Source: a bacterium (GTDB taxonomy: Bacteria; Myxococcota_A; Bradymonadia; UBA7976; UBA1532). From it: a DNA stretch of 64,000 nucleotides. The notes beneath the pieces were generated by a model that saw only the letters and a list, made by a program, of their open reading frames with translations, searched no databases and was not told where the DNA came from. Positions 28,767-37,306 of this stretch are shown piece by piece. Made by a program: the position numbers and the translations under genes. The DNA lies in NCBI GenBank assembly GCA_030426085.1, contig JAUHYW010000037.1:1-64000 (forward strand). Direction: 5' to 3'. The stretch's first letter is position 1. Each line of letters starts with the position of its first letter.

Positions 28767-28955
28767 TCAGACCTCGACCTCGACCACCTCGAGCACGTAG
28801 CGGTCCTTGTACCACCCGCACTCGCCGCAGATGCGGTGGGGCAGCTTGGGGGCCCCGCAGTTCGAGCAATCGTTGTAGGCCGGCGCGCTGATCTTGTGGT
28901 TGGCGCGCCGGGAGTCACGCTTGGAGCGGGACTTCCTCCGCTTCGGAACGGCCAT
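28767..28955 (-). CDS. rpmF: 50S ribosomal protein L32
   Basis: A 62-residue basic protein, MAVPKRRKSRSKRDSRRANH, with a zinc ribbon CSNCGAPKLPHRICGECG (four Cys). Zinc-containing L32 is the C+ form. It lies between the DUF177 gene and plsX as in most bacteria. A purine-rich AGAGAGAGG stretch upstream of the ATG serves as ribosome binding site. Confidence 0.97.
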   Translation of the reverse strand: MAVPKRRKSRSKRDSRRANHKISAPAYNDCSNCGAPKLPHRICGECGWYKDRYVLEVVEVEV

Positions 28956-28986
28956 GGCGACCTCTCTCTCTGGGCTGGGGGGCGGC

Positions 28987-29577
28987 TCAGCCCCCGTCAG
29001 TCATCTTCTTCTTCATCTCGAGCAGCGGCGCCCACCGGGGGTCGATCTGCGGCTCGTCGGGGGTGGCCTCGGCCACCAGCTCACGACAGTCTTCGGCCCC
29101 GACGGCGGCGCAGCTCGGGTTCATCGGCAGGGCGAGCAGCAGATCCTGGCGGAAGAGATCCGTCAGGTCGACCGACTCGCCGGAGAACTGCTCGACGTCG
29201 GGCTCTTCGGGGTCGACGTCCTCGACGGTCTCTTCGCCGTCCTCGCCCTCGGGGGCCGCCTCGCGGCGCACGAGTACGTGGTCTTCGCGGATGTCGAGGT
29301 CGAGGGTGCGGGCGGCGAGGCAGCGCACGCAGTCGTAGCCGACCGCGGCGCTGATGCGCCCGTCGACGACCAACTCGGTCTTCGCCGAGCGATAGACGGT
29401 GCCCTCGATGCGAGCGTCGCCCTGCGGGCGGTAGCCCAGCTCGCCGACCATACCCGTCAGATCGGTCCGCAGATCGGCCTCGCTCAGCGCGCCGGCGAGG
29501 CGCCGCCCCTCGGCGGGCACCTCGTCGAGCCGGAACTTCAGCTCCAGCGGCTTTGCGGAGACGTTCTCGCTGCGCAT
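28987..29577 (-). CDS. DUF177 (YceD-family) protein
   Basis: A 196-residue acidic protein with the YceD/DUF177 pattern: ELKFRLDEVPAEGRRLAG at the start, then VVDGRISAAVGYDCVRCLAARTLDLD with the CxxC-like CVRC, an acidic insert, the conserved VDLTDLFRQDLLLALPMNP, and C-terminal Cys residues. The family is always linked to rpmF and is implicated in 23S rRNA maturation. It is the first gene after a strong promoter (29632-29660) and leads the lipid/riboflavin gene run. Confidence 0.9.
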   Translation of the reverse strand: MRSENVSAKPLELKFRLDEVPAEGRRLAGALSEADLRTDLTGMVGELGYRPQGDARIEGTVYRSAKTELVVDGRISAAVGYDCVRCLAARTLDLDIREDHVLVRREAAPEGEDGEETVEDVDPEEPDVEQFSGESVDLTDLFRQDLLLALPMNPSCAAVGAEDCRELVAEATPDEPQIDPRWAPLLEMKKKMTDGG

Positions 29578-29631
29578 CGTGGGACAGACCTCGTGGGGGG
29601 CCGATCGGGCCCTCGGGCATCGGGACGCGGG

Positions 29632-29660
29632 ACCTTAGCGGCGCGCCGGGGTCATGTCAA
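29632..29660 (-). promoter_or_regulatory. Near-consensus sigma-70 promoter for the DUF177-rpmF-plsX run
   Basis: On the minus strand TTGACA (29660-29655), a 17-base spacer and TAAGGT (29637-29632). The expected start is about 29625, leaving a leader of about 48 bases before the DUF177 ATG. This is the best-formed promoter in the window. Confidence 0.8.
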
Positions 29661-29669
29661 TCTGTGTGT

Positions 29670-29685
29670 GGCGCGGAGCCGCGCC
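29670..29685 (-). terminator. Perfect inverted repeat after the HEAT lipoprotein gene
   Basis: GGCGCGG-AG-CCGCGCC is a 7-base stem, 10 bases beyond the lipoprotein stop and 10 bases before the next promoter's -35 box. No U-run. It probably insulates the two minus-strand units. Confidence 0.45.
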
Positions 29686-29694
29686 CCCTGGGGA

Positions 29695-30774
29695 TCACTG
29701 GCAGAGGTCGGGGAAGTTGTTGCGCCACATCCGATAGTAGAGCACCGCCGAGTTGCGCTTCTCGCCCTCGCTGCCGTGGGCGACGCGGCGCAGGATGTTG
29801 CCCGCGTCGCTGTAGGGCATGCGGGCGAGCACGTTGAGCCCCTCCTGCCACAGGAGCTGCTCGTCGGACTTCGCCGCCGCCTCGAGGATGGGCAGCGCGG
29901 TGCCCGGCCGATCCTTGATGGCCCACACCGCGAGGATGGCCATGCCCTGCACCGAGAAGGTGGGGTCTTCGAGGCCGGCGGTGATCGCCCGGGTCGCCTC
30001 GTCGGCCCCGTAGAGCGCGACCGCCCAGATGGCCATGCCCCGGAGCTGGGCCGAGGCGTCGCCGGTCAGCGTCTTCCACATCAGCCGCAGCGCGCCGGGG
30101 CCGCCGTGCTCCATGAGCCCCGACAGCGCCATCTCGCGGGCGCCGTGGGGCTGGGAGGGCTCGAGGCTGTCCCGGAAGACCTCGATCGCCCCGGGCACCT
30201 GCCGCCGGCCGATGCTCACCAGGGCGTGCTCCCGGTCGGCGGAGTCCTGGCCCAGATCGCCGGCGAGGGCGAGCATGTCGTCGTCGGAGATGCCCTTCAG
30301 CGGCTCGGGGTCGGGGTGCCCGGTGCCGTTCCAGGCGCCGCCCTTCGCGCCGCCCCAGGGGAACTCGGTCGACAGGCCGCGCAGCCCGCCCTCGCACCCG
30401 GCGCTGGCCGGGACGGGGGCCTTGGCGTCCATGGTCGGCTCGCTGCTGCCGAGGCTGCTCGTCCGGGCGGTCCGGCCGAAGTCGACCCGCAGCGGGGGGG
30501 CCACGGCCGGGGGTTCGGGCACCGGCTCGATGCCCAGCGCGCGCTCGGCGCGGTTGGGGGTGGCGGTGCCGGCGGCGGCGTAGGCCGGGTGGTCGGCCGC
30601 CGGCTGGCCGATCGCGACGGCGGGGGCCGGATCGGCGGCGGGCTCGCGCTCGGGGCTCGCGGCCGGCGGCGTCACCGCCATCAACGGGCCGGGGGCCGGT
30701 GAGGGCGGATCGGCGCAACCGAAGACGGCGAGGCCCGAGGCGAGGAGCGCGAGGGTGCGGGTGCGGTGGTTCAT
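29695..30774 (-). CDS. HEAT-repeat lipoprotein, function unknown
   Basis: A 359-residue protein with lipoprotein signal MNHRTRTLALLASGLAVFGC (Cys20) followed by about 130 residues of Pro/Ala/Glu-rich linker. From about residue 145 there are helical repeats like HEAT: SADREHALVSIGRRQVPGAIEVF, PHGAREMALSGLMEHGGPGALR, AQLRGMAIWAVALYGADEA, FSVQGMAILAVWAIKDR, QLLWQEGLNVLARMP. It ends NNFPDLCQ with an unpaired Cys. It lies 11 bases after the collagen-like fibre gene and is probably co-transcribed, so it may help anchor or assemble the fibre. Confidence 0.75.
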   Translation of the reverse strand: MNHRTRTLALLASGLAVFGCADPPSPAPGPLMAVTPPAASPEREPAADPAPAVAIGQPAADHPAYAAAGTATPNRAERALGIEPVPEPPAVAPPLRVDFGRTARTSSLGSSEPTMDAKAPVPASAGCEGGLRGLSTEFPWGGAKGGAWNGTGHPDPEPLKGISDDDMLALAGDLGQDSADREHALVSIGRRQVPGAIEVFRDSLEPSQPHGAREMALSGLMEHGGPGALRLMWKTLTGDASAQLRGMAIWAVALYGADEATRAITAGLEDPTFSVQGMAILAVWAIKDRPGTALPILEAAAKSDEQLLWQEGLNVLARMPYSDAGNILRRVAHGSEGEKRNSAVLYYRMWRNNFPDLCQ

Positions 30775-30785
30775 CGGAGCCCTCC

Positions 30786-33700
30786 TCAGCGGCTGCGGCA
30801 GCAGTAGGCGTGCCGGTGCCCGCCCTTGCCGGCGTCGCCGTCGTGGTTGTACCAGTAATCGCCGCAGTTGCAGTTGTGGTAGAGCGCGACATCGTCGCCG
30901 ACGGCGTCGGCGTACCAGAAGTTGCCCCCGAACCAGCCCCGCCAGCCGCGGATGCCCGAGACCTCGGCGTCGGTGCACATGTGCGCCCCCTGCTGGGTGC
31001 GGCACCAGTGGTCGCCGACGCCCCAGTCATTGGCGTTGCGCCGGCTGTTGAGGAAGCAGAGGTCGCCGTAGGCGGTCCAGCCGCCGGGGCACGGGGCGTC
31101 GCCCGCCGAGGGGTGGGTGACGCTCAGGCCGTTGTTGCCGGCGGTCAGCCGCCCGGTGACGTTGACGTTGCCCTGGAGCGTGATGCCGCCCGACGCGCTG
31201 AGCAGCATGTTGTCGTCGGCGTCGTTGCCCACCACGATCTCGAAGCGGGTGTTCTCCCCGCCCTCGGAGCGATAGCGGATGTAGGCGGTGTCACCGCCGC
31301 CGCCCCAGCGGTTGCCCTGGAACTGGAAGCCGATCGGGTTGCTGCCGTTGCCCTGAATCAGCGTCATGGCGTTGCTGTACAGCTCGATCTCGTCGTTGCT
31401 GTCGTTGGTGTTGACGATCTGGAGCCGGGTGTCGCTGCCGTTCTGCCGCAGGTAGCGGATGAAGGCGTGGTCGCTGCCGCCCCAGATGTTGGCCGGGAAC
31501 TCGATGCCCAGCTCGTTCCCATAGCCGTGCAGCATCACCATGTTGCCCGAGTAGAGCTGGATGTTGTCGTTGGTGTCGTTGTTGACGCCGATCTGGAGCA
31601 CGGTGTTGGAGCCGCCCTCCGACAGATACCGGATCCAGGCGTCGTCGCCCCCGCCGTGGGCGTTGGTGGGCCAGACGATGCCGTTGTCCCCCCCGCCGGC
31701 CGAGGCGTAGACCGGCCGATAGCCGCCGATGGGCAGGTTGCCCCCGGTCAGGTTGCCGGTGACGTGCACGTTGCCCTCGAGGGTGATGCCGCCCGACGCC
31801 CGCAGCACCATGTTGTCGTCGCCGTTGTTGGCCACCCCGAGCTCGAGCACGGTGTTCTCGCCGCCCTCCGAGCGATAGCGCAGGTAGGCCTCGTCGCCGC
31901 CGCCGCCCCAGCGGTTGCTCTGGAACTGGAAGCCGATGGGGTTGCTGCCGTTGCCCGAGATCCGGGTCATCGCGTTGCTGTACAGCTCGATCTCGTCGTC
32001 GCTGTCGTTGGTGTTGACGATCTGCAAGCGGGTGTTGCTGCCGCCCTCCCGCAGATAGCGGATGTAGGCGTGATCGCCGCCGCCCCAGATGTTGGCCGGG
32101 AACTCGATGCCCAGCTCGTTCCCGTAGCCGTTGAGCATCACCATGTTGCCCGAGTAGAGCTGGATCTCGTCGTTGGTGTCGTTGTTGATCCCGATCTGGA
32201 GCACGGTGTTGGTGCCCCCCTGGGACATGTAGCGGATCCAGGCGTCGTCCCCCCCGCCGAAGGCGGCGGTGGGGAAGACGATGCCGTTGTCGCCCCCGCC
32301 GGCGCTGGCGAGCAGCGGGCGGTAGCCGCCGTTGCTCTCGCAGCCCTGGCACTCGCCGCGCACGATGAGGTTGCGGTTGACGACCAGATCGCCCGATCCG
32401 GCGACGGTCACCCCGCCGCTGGCGTTGAGCACGATGTCGTCGTTGCCCTCGTTGCCGATGCCCAGCTCGAGGCGGGTGTCCTCCCCGTTCTGCGAGTAGT
32501 AGCGCAGCCAGGCGTCGTCTCCCGCCCCGCCCCAGCGGTTGTTGGGGAACTCCAGCCCCAGCCGCCCGGTGCCGTTGCCGTCGAGGTAGACCCCGCCCGG
32601 CGCGTGCAGCGTGATCTCCTCGTTGCTGTCGTTGCCGGCGTAGAGCTGCAAGCGGTGGTTGCCGTTGCCCTCGCGCACGAACGAGACCGAGGCGGTGTCG
32701 TCGCCTTCGCCGAGGAAGAGGATGGCCCGGTTGTCGCGCCCCATCAGGAGCTGCCCGTCGATGTGGGCGTTGCCCAGCATGCGGGCGGTGCCGCTGACGA
32801 AGACGTGGCGCGCGACCCGCAGGTCGCCGCTGCCGATGACGTCGACCCCGCCGCTGGCGTTGAGCCGGATGTTGTCGTCGCCGTTGTTGGCGATGCCGAT
32901 GTCGAGCGCGGTGTTCTCGCCGCCGCCGTCCCGGATGTAGCGCATCCAGGCGACGTCGCCCCCGCCGCCCCACGGGTCGCCGGGCCAGACGATGCCCCGG
33001 GCCCCGCCGCCGATCGACGGCTGGAGGGTGGCCCCCACCTCGAGCCCGCCGCTGACGTAGCCGCTGCCGCTGACCTGGAGGTTGCCGTTGCGGATGTTCA
33101 GGTCGGTGCGCCCCCCGCCGTACCAGTCGTCGGGGTCGTGGCTCGACGAGGCGTCCTCGATGATCACCGACCGCTGGCCGTCGTAGCGCAGGCCGGCGTG
33201 CTTGGTGCCGAAGTTGAGGAACTGGATGCCGGTCTGGAAGCCGCGATCACCCACCTCGAGGTGGTCCCCCCGCACCCGCAGCCGGCTGGTGACGTTGGGG
33301 GTCTGGTTGGCGGCCAGATCGCGCCGCAGGAACTGGTTGCTGGTCAGGCCGTCGAGGCGATCCGAGTCGAGCCCCGACCCCTGCCCGTCGACCCCGACGA
33401 GCTTGGCGAGCACCTGCCCCGGCGTATCGGGGCTGCCGTCGTTGCCGTCGTTGCCGTCCTGCCCGTCCTGACCGTCGGCCCCCGACGCGCCCGCCGGCCC
33501 CCGCGGACCGCGGGGCCCCTCCGGCCCCTGCTCGCCCTGGGGACCGGGCGGCCCCTGGGCCCCCGCCGGCCCCACCGGCCCCCGCGGCCCCCGCAGGCCG
33601 GTCGGATCACCCACCCACTGGCCGTCGGCGTCGATGACCAGCCGCCCGCCGACCCGCAGCGAGTCGGGGTTGATCTCGCCGACCACCGACAGCGCCACGT

Positions 33701-34076
33701 CGGAGACCATCGCCGCCGGCACCTTGCGCAGCGGCGTGCGAGGGGCCAGCTCGTCGCCCCCGTCGATGGTGACCCCGAGGTAGACCCGCGACTCGAGGAA
33801 GACCGTCGGGTCGAGCGCCTCGATGCTGCCGATGGCCACCGCGTAGTAGCCCTGGAAGAACTCCACCCCCCGATGGACCTCCTCGAAGATCGGCCCCCCG
33901 CCGTTCTCCACCGTGTAGAGGCGCACGATGAGGGTGTGCTCGCCCTCCACGGGGAAGCCGTCGCCGTCGAGCACGAGGCCTTCCTGGAGGATCTGGTCGG
34001 GCAGGGCCCGGGCGGTGCCCGCGATGCCGAGGAGCATCAGGGCCAGCCACAGGCGGGGCGCGACAGGGCGTCTCAT
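30786..34076 (-). CDS. Large exported collagen-like fibre / tail-fibre-like protein
   Basis: A 1096-residue protein. The signal peptide ([24 protein letters not shown]) is followed by a domain of about 130 residues seen in front of myxobacterial collagen-like proteins ([30 protein letters not shown]). Next are about 17 Gly-X-Y triplets ([18 protein letters not shown]) and an Asp/Asn-rich GNDGNDG stretch. Residues about 260-1000 are beta-rich repeats of the type [18 protein letters not shown] / [18 protein letters not shown], including a 201-residue tandem duplication. The C-terminal 90 residues are Cys/Trp/His-rich ([10 protein letters not shown] ... CNCGDYWYN ... AYCC), probably a tip domain. 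ATG 34076 has AAGGAGAG upstream. Adhesin or surface fibre is inferred. Confidence 0.8.
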   Translation of the reverse strand: MRRPVAPRLWLALMLLGIAGTARALPDQILQEGLVLDGDGFPVEGEHTLIVRLYTVENGGGPIFEEVHRGVEFFQGYYAVAIGSIEALDPTVFLESRVYLGVTIDGGDELAPRTPLRKVPAAMVSDVALSVVGEINPDSLRVGGRLVIDADGQWVGDPTGLRGPRGPVGPAGAQGPPGPQGEQGPEGPRGPRGPAGASGADGQDGQDGNDGNDGSPDTPGQVLAKLVGVDGQGSGLDSDRLDGLTSNQFLRRDLAANQTPNVTSRLRVRGDHLEVGDRGFQTGIQFLNFGTKHAGLRYDGQRSVIIEDASSSHDPDDWYGGGRTDLNIRNGNLQVSGSGYVSGGLEVGATLQPSIGGGARGIVWPGDPWGGGGDVAWMRYIRDGGGENTALDIGIANNGDDNIRLNASGGVDVIGSGDLRVARHVFVSGTARMLGNAHIDGQLLMGRDNRAILFLGEGDDTASVSFVREGNGNHRLQLYAGNDSNEEITLHAPGGVYLDGNGTGRLGLEFPNNRWGGAGDDAWLRYYSQNGEDTRLELGIGNEGNDDIVLNASGGVTVAGSGDLVVNRNLIVRGECQGCESNGGYRPLLASAGGGDNGIVFPTAAFGGGDDAWIRYMSQGGTNTVLQIGINNDTNDEIQLYSGNMVMLNGYGNELGIEFPANIWGGGDHAYIRYLREGGSNTRLQIVNTNDSDDEIELYSNAMTRISGNGSNPIGFQFQSNRWGGGGDEAYLRYRSEGGENTVLELGVANNGDDNMVLRASGGITLEGNVHVTGNLTGGNLPIGGYRPVYASAGGGDNGIVWPTNAHGGGDDAWIRYLSEGGSNTVLQIGVNNDTNDNIQLYSGNMVMLHGYGNELGIEFPANIWGGSDHAFIRYLRQNGSDTRLQIVNTNDSNDEIELYSNAMTLIQGNGSNPIGFQFQGNRWGGGGDTAYIRYRSEGGENTRFEIVVGNDADDNMLLSASGGITLQGNVNVTGRLTAGNNGLSVTHPSAGDAPCPGGWTAYGDLCFLNSRRNANDWGVGDHWCRTQQGAHMCTDAEVSGIRGWRGWFGGNFWYADAVGDDVALYHNCNCGDYWYNHDGDAGKGGHRHAYCCRSR
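31150..32333 (-). repeat. 603-bp tandem duplication within the fibre gene
   Basis: Two adjacent copies with an offset of 603 bases (201 codons), roughly 31150-31730 and 31753-32333. Both run from a GGYRP(L/V)xAS start to a GGITL(E/Q)GNV end and share long identical stretches, e.g. around 31371 and 31974. They stay in frame and differ mainly by single codons. Confidence 0.85.
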
Positions 34077-34222
34077 GCCGCTCTCCTTGGGTCGGATCCG
34101 GGGTGCGGGCTGCTCTCGATCCATGTGACGAGCGCGGAGCGCGTCCGTTTCAAGAGTCCGTTGATCGCATTCAACCATATTGAGAAGATCCGATCATGCT
34201 GGATTTTTCCACGAGGGGCACA
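34077..34222. promoter_or_regulatory. Divergent promoter region between fibre and Cys-rich lipoprotein genes
   Basis: 146 bases, AT-richer at 34145-34210 than the flanks. TTGATC (34161-34166) on the plus strand and TTGAAA-like boxes on the minus strand could be -35 elements, but no convincing pair with a -10 was found on either strand. Confidence 0.4.
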
Positions 34223-37200
34223 ATGAGGCGTGCGATCTGGGCCACGGGGGTGCTCGCCGCGCTGGCGCTCGGCGGGTGTGACGGGGACGGGGACGCCCAG
34301 CCGGCGGTGGACGCCGAGGTGGACGGGCCGGCCGTCGACGGGGCGGTCGATCCGGCGTGCGAGGGGCCGGGCGACTGCCCGGCGGGCGAGGTCTGCGAGG
34401 CGGGCGCCTGCCGGCCGATGGAAGCCGTCGACTGCCGGCTGGACGACGAGTGCCCCGGCAATCAGGTGTGCGATACGACGACCTTCCGCTGCGCCGAGCC
34501 GGGGGCCTGCTTCGCCGACGCCGACTGCTTCGAGGGGCGCCACTGCTTCCGCCAGGCGTGCCGCCCGGCGTGCACCGTGGACGGGGACTGCGCCGGCGGG
34601 GCCTGCGCCGAGGGGCGCTGCGTCGACGAGGGCCCCGAGTGCATCGCCGACGCCGACTGCGGCCCGGGGCGCTTCTGCGACGACGGGGCCTGCGCCGATC
34701 GGGCGATGTGCGACGAGGCGAACCCCTGCCCCGGCGATCTGACCTGCGTCGACGGGTCGTGCGCCGAGACGTCGCCCTGCGTCGACGAGACGAGCTGCTT
34801 CGCGGGCCGGGTGTGCCTGGCCGGGGCCTGCGCCGACGCCTGTGATCCGGCGGACGCCGAGGGCTGCGGGGGCAACACGGTGTGCGACACCGGCGGCATC
34901 TGCGCCCCGGCCCCGTGCCTGGAGGCCGGCGACTGCCCGAGCGCCTGGGCCTGCCAGCAGAACATCTGCACCCCGCTCACCGCCCGCCGCTGCGCGGTCG
35001 ACGCCGAGTGCCCCGGCCAGCAGCGCTGCGTGGACGATCTGTGCGCCGAGGCGCCGGTCTGCGAGGGCGATCTGGACTGCACCGGGCTCCGGGCGTGCGC
35101 CGAGGGCCTGTGCGTGGCGGCCTGCGAGGGGCCCGACGACTGCGGCGAGGGGCTGGTCTGCGAGGGCGGGCGCTGCCTGCCCGAGCCCGAGCCGGAGTGC
35201 GCCGAGGACGGCGACTGCATCGGCGATCGGGTCTGCCGTATGGGGGCCTGCGCCCCGCCGGCTGATCGGGCGTGCGCCGAGGACGGCGACTGCCCCGGCA
35301 GTCAGGTGTGCGACACCGACCTGTGCGTCGAGTCGGGGCTGTGCGCCGAGGACGTCGACTGCTTGCAGGGGCGGGTGTGCGACGCGGGGGTGTGCATCCC
35401 GGCGTGCGGGGGCGACGGCGACTGCCCCGGCGAGCAGGTGTGTGACGAGGGGCGCTGCACCCTGCCGGTCGAGGTGGGCGACGAGTGCCTGGCCGACGGC
35501 GACTGCGGCGGGGCGCAGTTCTGCGAGAGCGGGTTCTGCCGCGAGCCGGGGCTGTGCTTCGCCGACGACGACTGCCGGGGCAGCCGCTACTGCGCGCTGG
35601 GTCAGTGCGTCGACGCCTGCGCCGACGATCTGGCCTGCGGGCCGGGGCAGCAGTGCGTCGGCGGCCGCTGCGTCGAGGTCGTCGGCTGCGAGGACGACGG
35701 GGGGTGCCCCGGCAACCAGGTCTGCGACCTCCAGAGCGGTCAGTGCCTCGAGCCCGCGCAGTGCCAGGGTGATCTGGACTGCTTCGGCGTGCGCTACTGC
35801 GACTTCGGCCCGATGACCTGCGCCGATCCGTGCGCCGACGACGGGGCCTGCGGGGCGGGGCGGCAGTGCCTCGCCGGGCGCTGCGTCGAGCAGGCGGCGT
35901 GCGCCGACGACGGCGAGTGCCCCGGCAACCAGGGCTGCGTGGGCGGGCAGTGCGTCGAGCCGCCGCTGTGCGTCGACGACATCGACTGCATCGGCGCCCG
36001 CTACTGCGCGGCGGGCATCTGCGCCGAGGGCTGCGTGGCCGACGACGAGTGCCCCGACGAGGAGGTCTGCCAGGAGGGCCGCTGCCGGCTGCGCGAGGTG
36101 CAGGCCGACTGCGAGGCCGACGAGGACTGCCCCGGGGCCCAGTTCTGCGGGGGCGACGGGCGCTGCGCCGAGCCGCCGTTCTGCGGGGGCGACGTCGACT
36201 GCCTCGGCGAGCGCTACTGCGACGTGCTGCGGCTGACCTGCCAGCCCCCGTGCGTGGCCGACGATGCCTGCGACGTGGGGCAGGTGTGCCGCGAGGGGCG
36301 CTGCGTGCTCGACGGCGGCGAGCCGGGGGACGAGTGCGACGGGGACGGCGACTGCCCGGGCAATCAGGGCTGCCAGAACGGGTTCTGCGTCGAGCCGGGC
36401 TTCTGCTTCGCCGACGTCGACTGCCTCGGCGCCCGGGTCTGCGAGGCCGGGCTGTGCGTGGACGGCTGCGCCGAGGACGTCGACTGCCCCGACGGGTCGG
36501 CCTGCGTCGAGGGGCGCTGCGCCGACCCCGGCGCCGAGTGCGGCGGCGACGAGGACTGCCCCGGCGAGGCGCAGTGCGTCGCCGGGCGCTGCGTCGAGCC
36601 GGGCGAGGGCTGCGTGGTCGACGCCGACTGCCCCGGCGGGCAGGGCTGCGACGGCGGGCAGTGCGTCGAGCCGGGGTTCTGCATCGCCGACGTCGACTGC
36701 CTCGGCGACCGCATCTGCGAGGCCGGGCTGTGCCAGGCGCCGCAGTGCGTGGACGACGCGGCGTGCGGCTTCGGTATGGCCTGCCTCGACGGCCGCTGCG
36801 CGCTGCCCCCCGCCGAGTGCGTCGAGGACGGCGACTGCGACCCGGGCGACGTGTGCGACGCCGGGCGGTGCATCGACCCCGACGGCGCCTGTGAGGACGA
36901 CGGAGACTGCCCCTTCGGCCAGGCGTGCGACGCGGTGTCCGGGCGGTGCACCGAGCCGGGCTGCGCCGATCTGGCGCTGCTCCAGCCGGGGGTGCCGACC
37001 CCGGGCGAGCTGCGCGACATCGACGACGGCTTCCTGCTGATGTGCGACCCGGCCAACGGCCTGCCGGCGCCCGACCGGGCCTTCCGCTTCTCGCTGGCGG
37101 CCCCGGGCACGGTGGGGATCGACATCGGCGGCCTCGACGGCTTCGTCTACGTCACCGACGCCTGCCGCTTCGACGCCGCCCCGCTCGCCTGCGGACCGGC

Positions 37201-37306
37201 CGGCGCCGTGAATGCGGTCGATCTGGACCCCGGGGATTACTATGTGATCGTGGAGCGCGCCGGCGGTGGAGCCGGGGCCTTCGAAATCACTCTGCAGGTG
37301 CGCTGA
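34223..37306 (+). CDS. Very Cys-rich repeat lipoprotein with a C-terminal beta-sandwich-like domain
   Basis: A 1027-residue protein: lipoprotein signal MRRAIWATGVLAALALGGC (Cys19), a short Asp-rich linker, then about 35 tandem cysteine modules of the form CxxDxDCPGxQxCxxGxC and CFADVDCLGxRxCExGLC, resembling the Cys-rich repeats of myxobacterial surface proteins. Each module has Cys pairs suited to disulfides and Asp/Glu that could bind calcium. Residues from about 912 form a different domain (FRFSLAAPGTVGIDIGGLDGFVYVT ... NAVDLDPGDYYVIVERAG) like pre-peptidase C-terminal domains. ATG 34223 is chosen for the lipoprotein signal and the GAGGGG site before it; an upstream ATG at 34196 adds nine residues. 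Its stop overlaps the TPR gene (TGATG). Confidence 0.82.
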   Translation: MRRAIWATGVLAALALGGCDGDGDAQPAVDAEVDGPAVDGAVDPACEGPGDCPAGEVCEAGACRPMEAVDCRLDDECPGNQVCDTTTFRCAEPGACFADADCFEGRHCFRQACRPACTVDGDCAGGACAEGRCVDEGPECIADADCGPGRFCDDGACADRAMCDEANPCPGDLTCVDGSCAETSPCVDETSCFAGRVCLAGACADACDPADAEGCGGNTVCDTGGICAPAPCLEAGDCPSAWACQQNICTPLTARRCAVDAECPGQQRCVDDLCAEAPVCEGDLDCTGLRACAEGLCVAACEGPDDCGEGLVCEGGRCLPEPEPECAEDGDCIGDRVCRMGACAPPADRACAEDGDCPGSQVCDTDLCVESGLCAEDVDCLQGRVCDAGVCIPACGGDGDCPGEQVCDEGRCTLPVEVGDECLADGDCGGAQFCESGFCREPGLCFADDDCRGSRYCALGQCVDACADDLACGPGQQCVGGRCVEVVGCEDDGGCPGNQVCDLQSGQCLEPAQCQGDLDCFGVRYCDFGPMTCADPCADDGACGAGRQCLAGRCVEQAACADDGECPGNQGCVGGQCVEPPLCVDDIDCIGARYCAAGICAEGCVADDECPDEEVCQEGRCRLREVQADCEADEDCPGAQFCGGDGRCAEPPFCGGDVDCLGERYCDVLRLTCQPPCVADDACDVGQVCREGRCVLDGGEPGDECDGDGDCPGNQGCQNGFCVEPGFCFADVDCLGARVCEAGLCVDGCAEDVDCPDGSACVEGRCADPGAECGGDEDCPGEAQCVAGRCVEPGEGCVVDADCPGGQGCDGGQCVEPGFCIADVDCLGDRICEAGLCQAPQCVDDAACGFGMACLDGRCALPPAECVEDGDCDPGDVCDAGRCIDPDGACEDDGDCPFGQACDAVSGRCTEPGCADLALLQPGVPTPGELRDIDDGFLLMCDPANGLPAPDRAFRFSLAAPGTVGIDIGGLDGFVYVTDACRFDAAPLACGPAGAVNAVDLDPGDYYVIVERAGGGAGAFEITLQVR

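Noticed and set aside
31150-32333. CRISPR array or transposon as explanation of the repeats
   Set aside because: The repeats are 603 bases, in frame and protein-coding, with no spacers, terminal inverted repeats or transposase.
30699-34226. A 1175-codon open frame on the plus strand opposite the fibre gene
   Set aside because: It is a GC-bias antisense shadow: Val/Ala/His/Asp-rich with no domain, and the minus-strand frame has a signal peptide, ribosome binding site, Gly-X-Y triplets and repeats.
34280-36960. DNA repeat element in the Cys-rich gene
   Set aside because: The periodicity comes from protein modules; nucleotide copies are diverged and always in frame.
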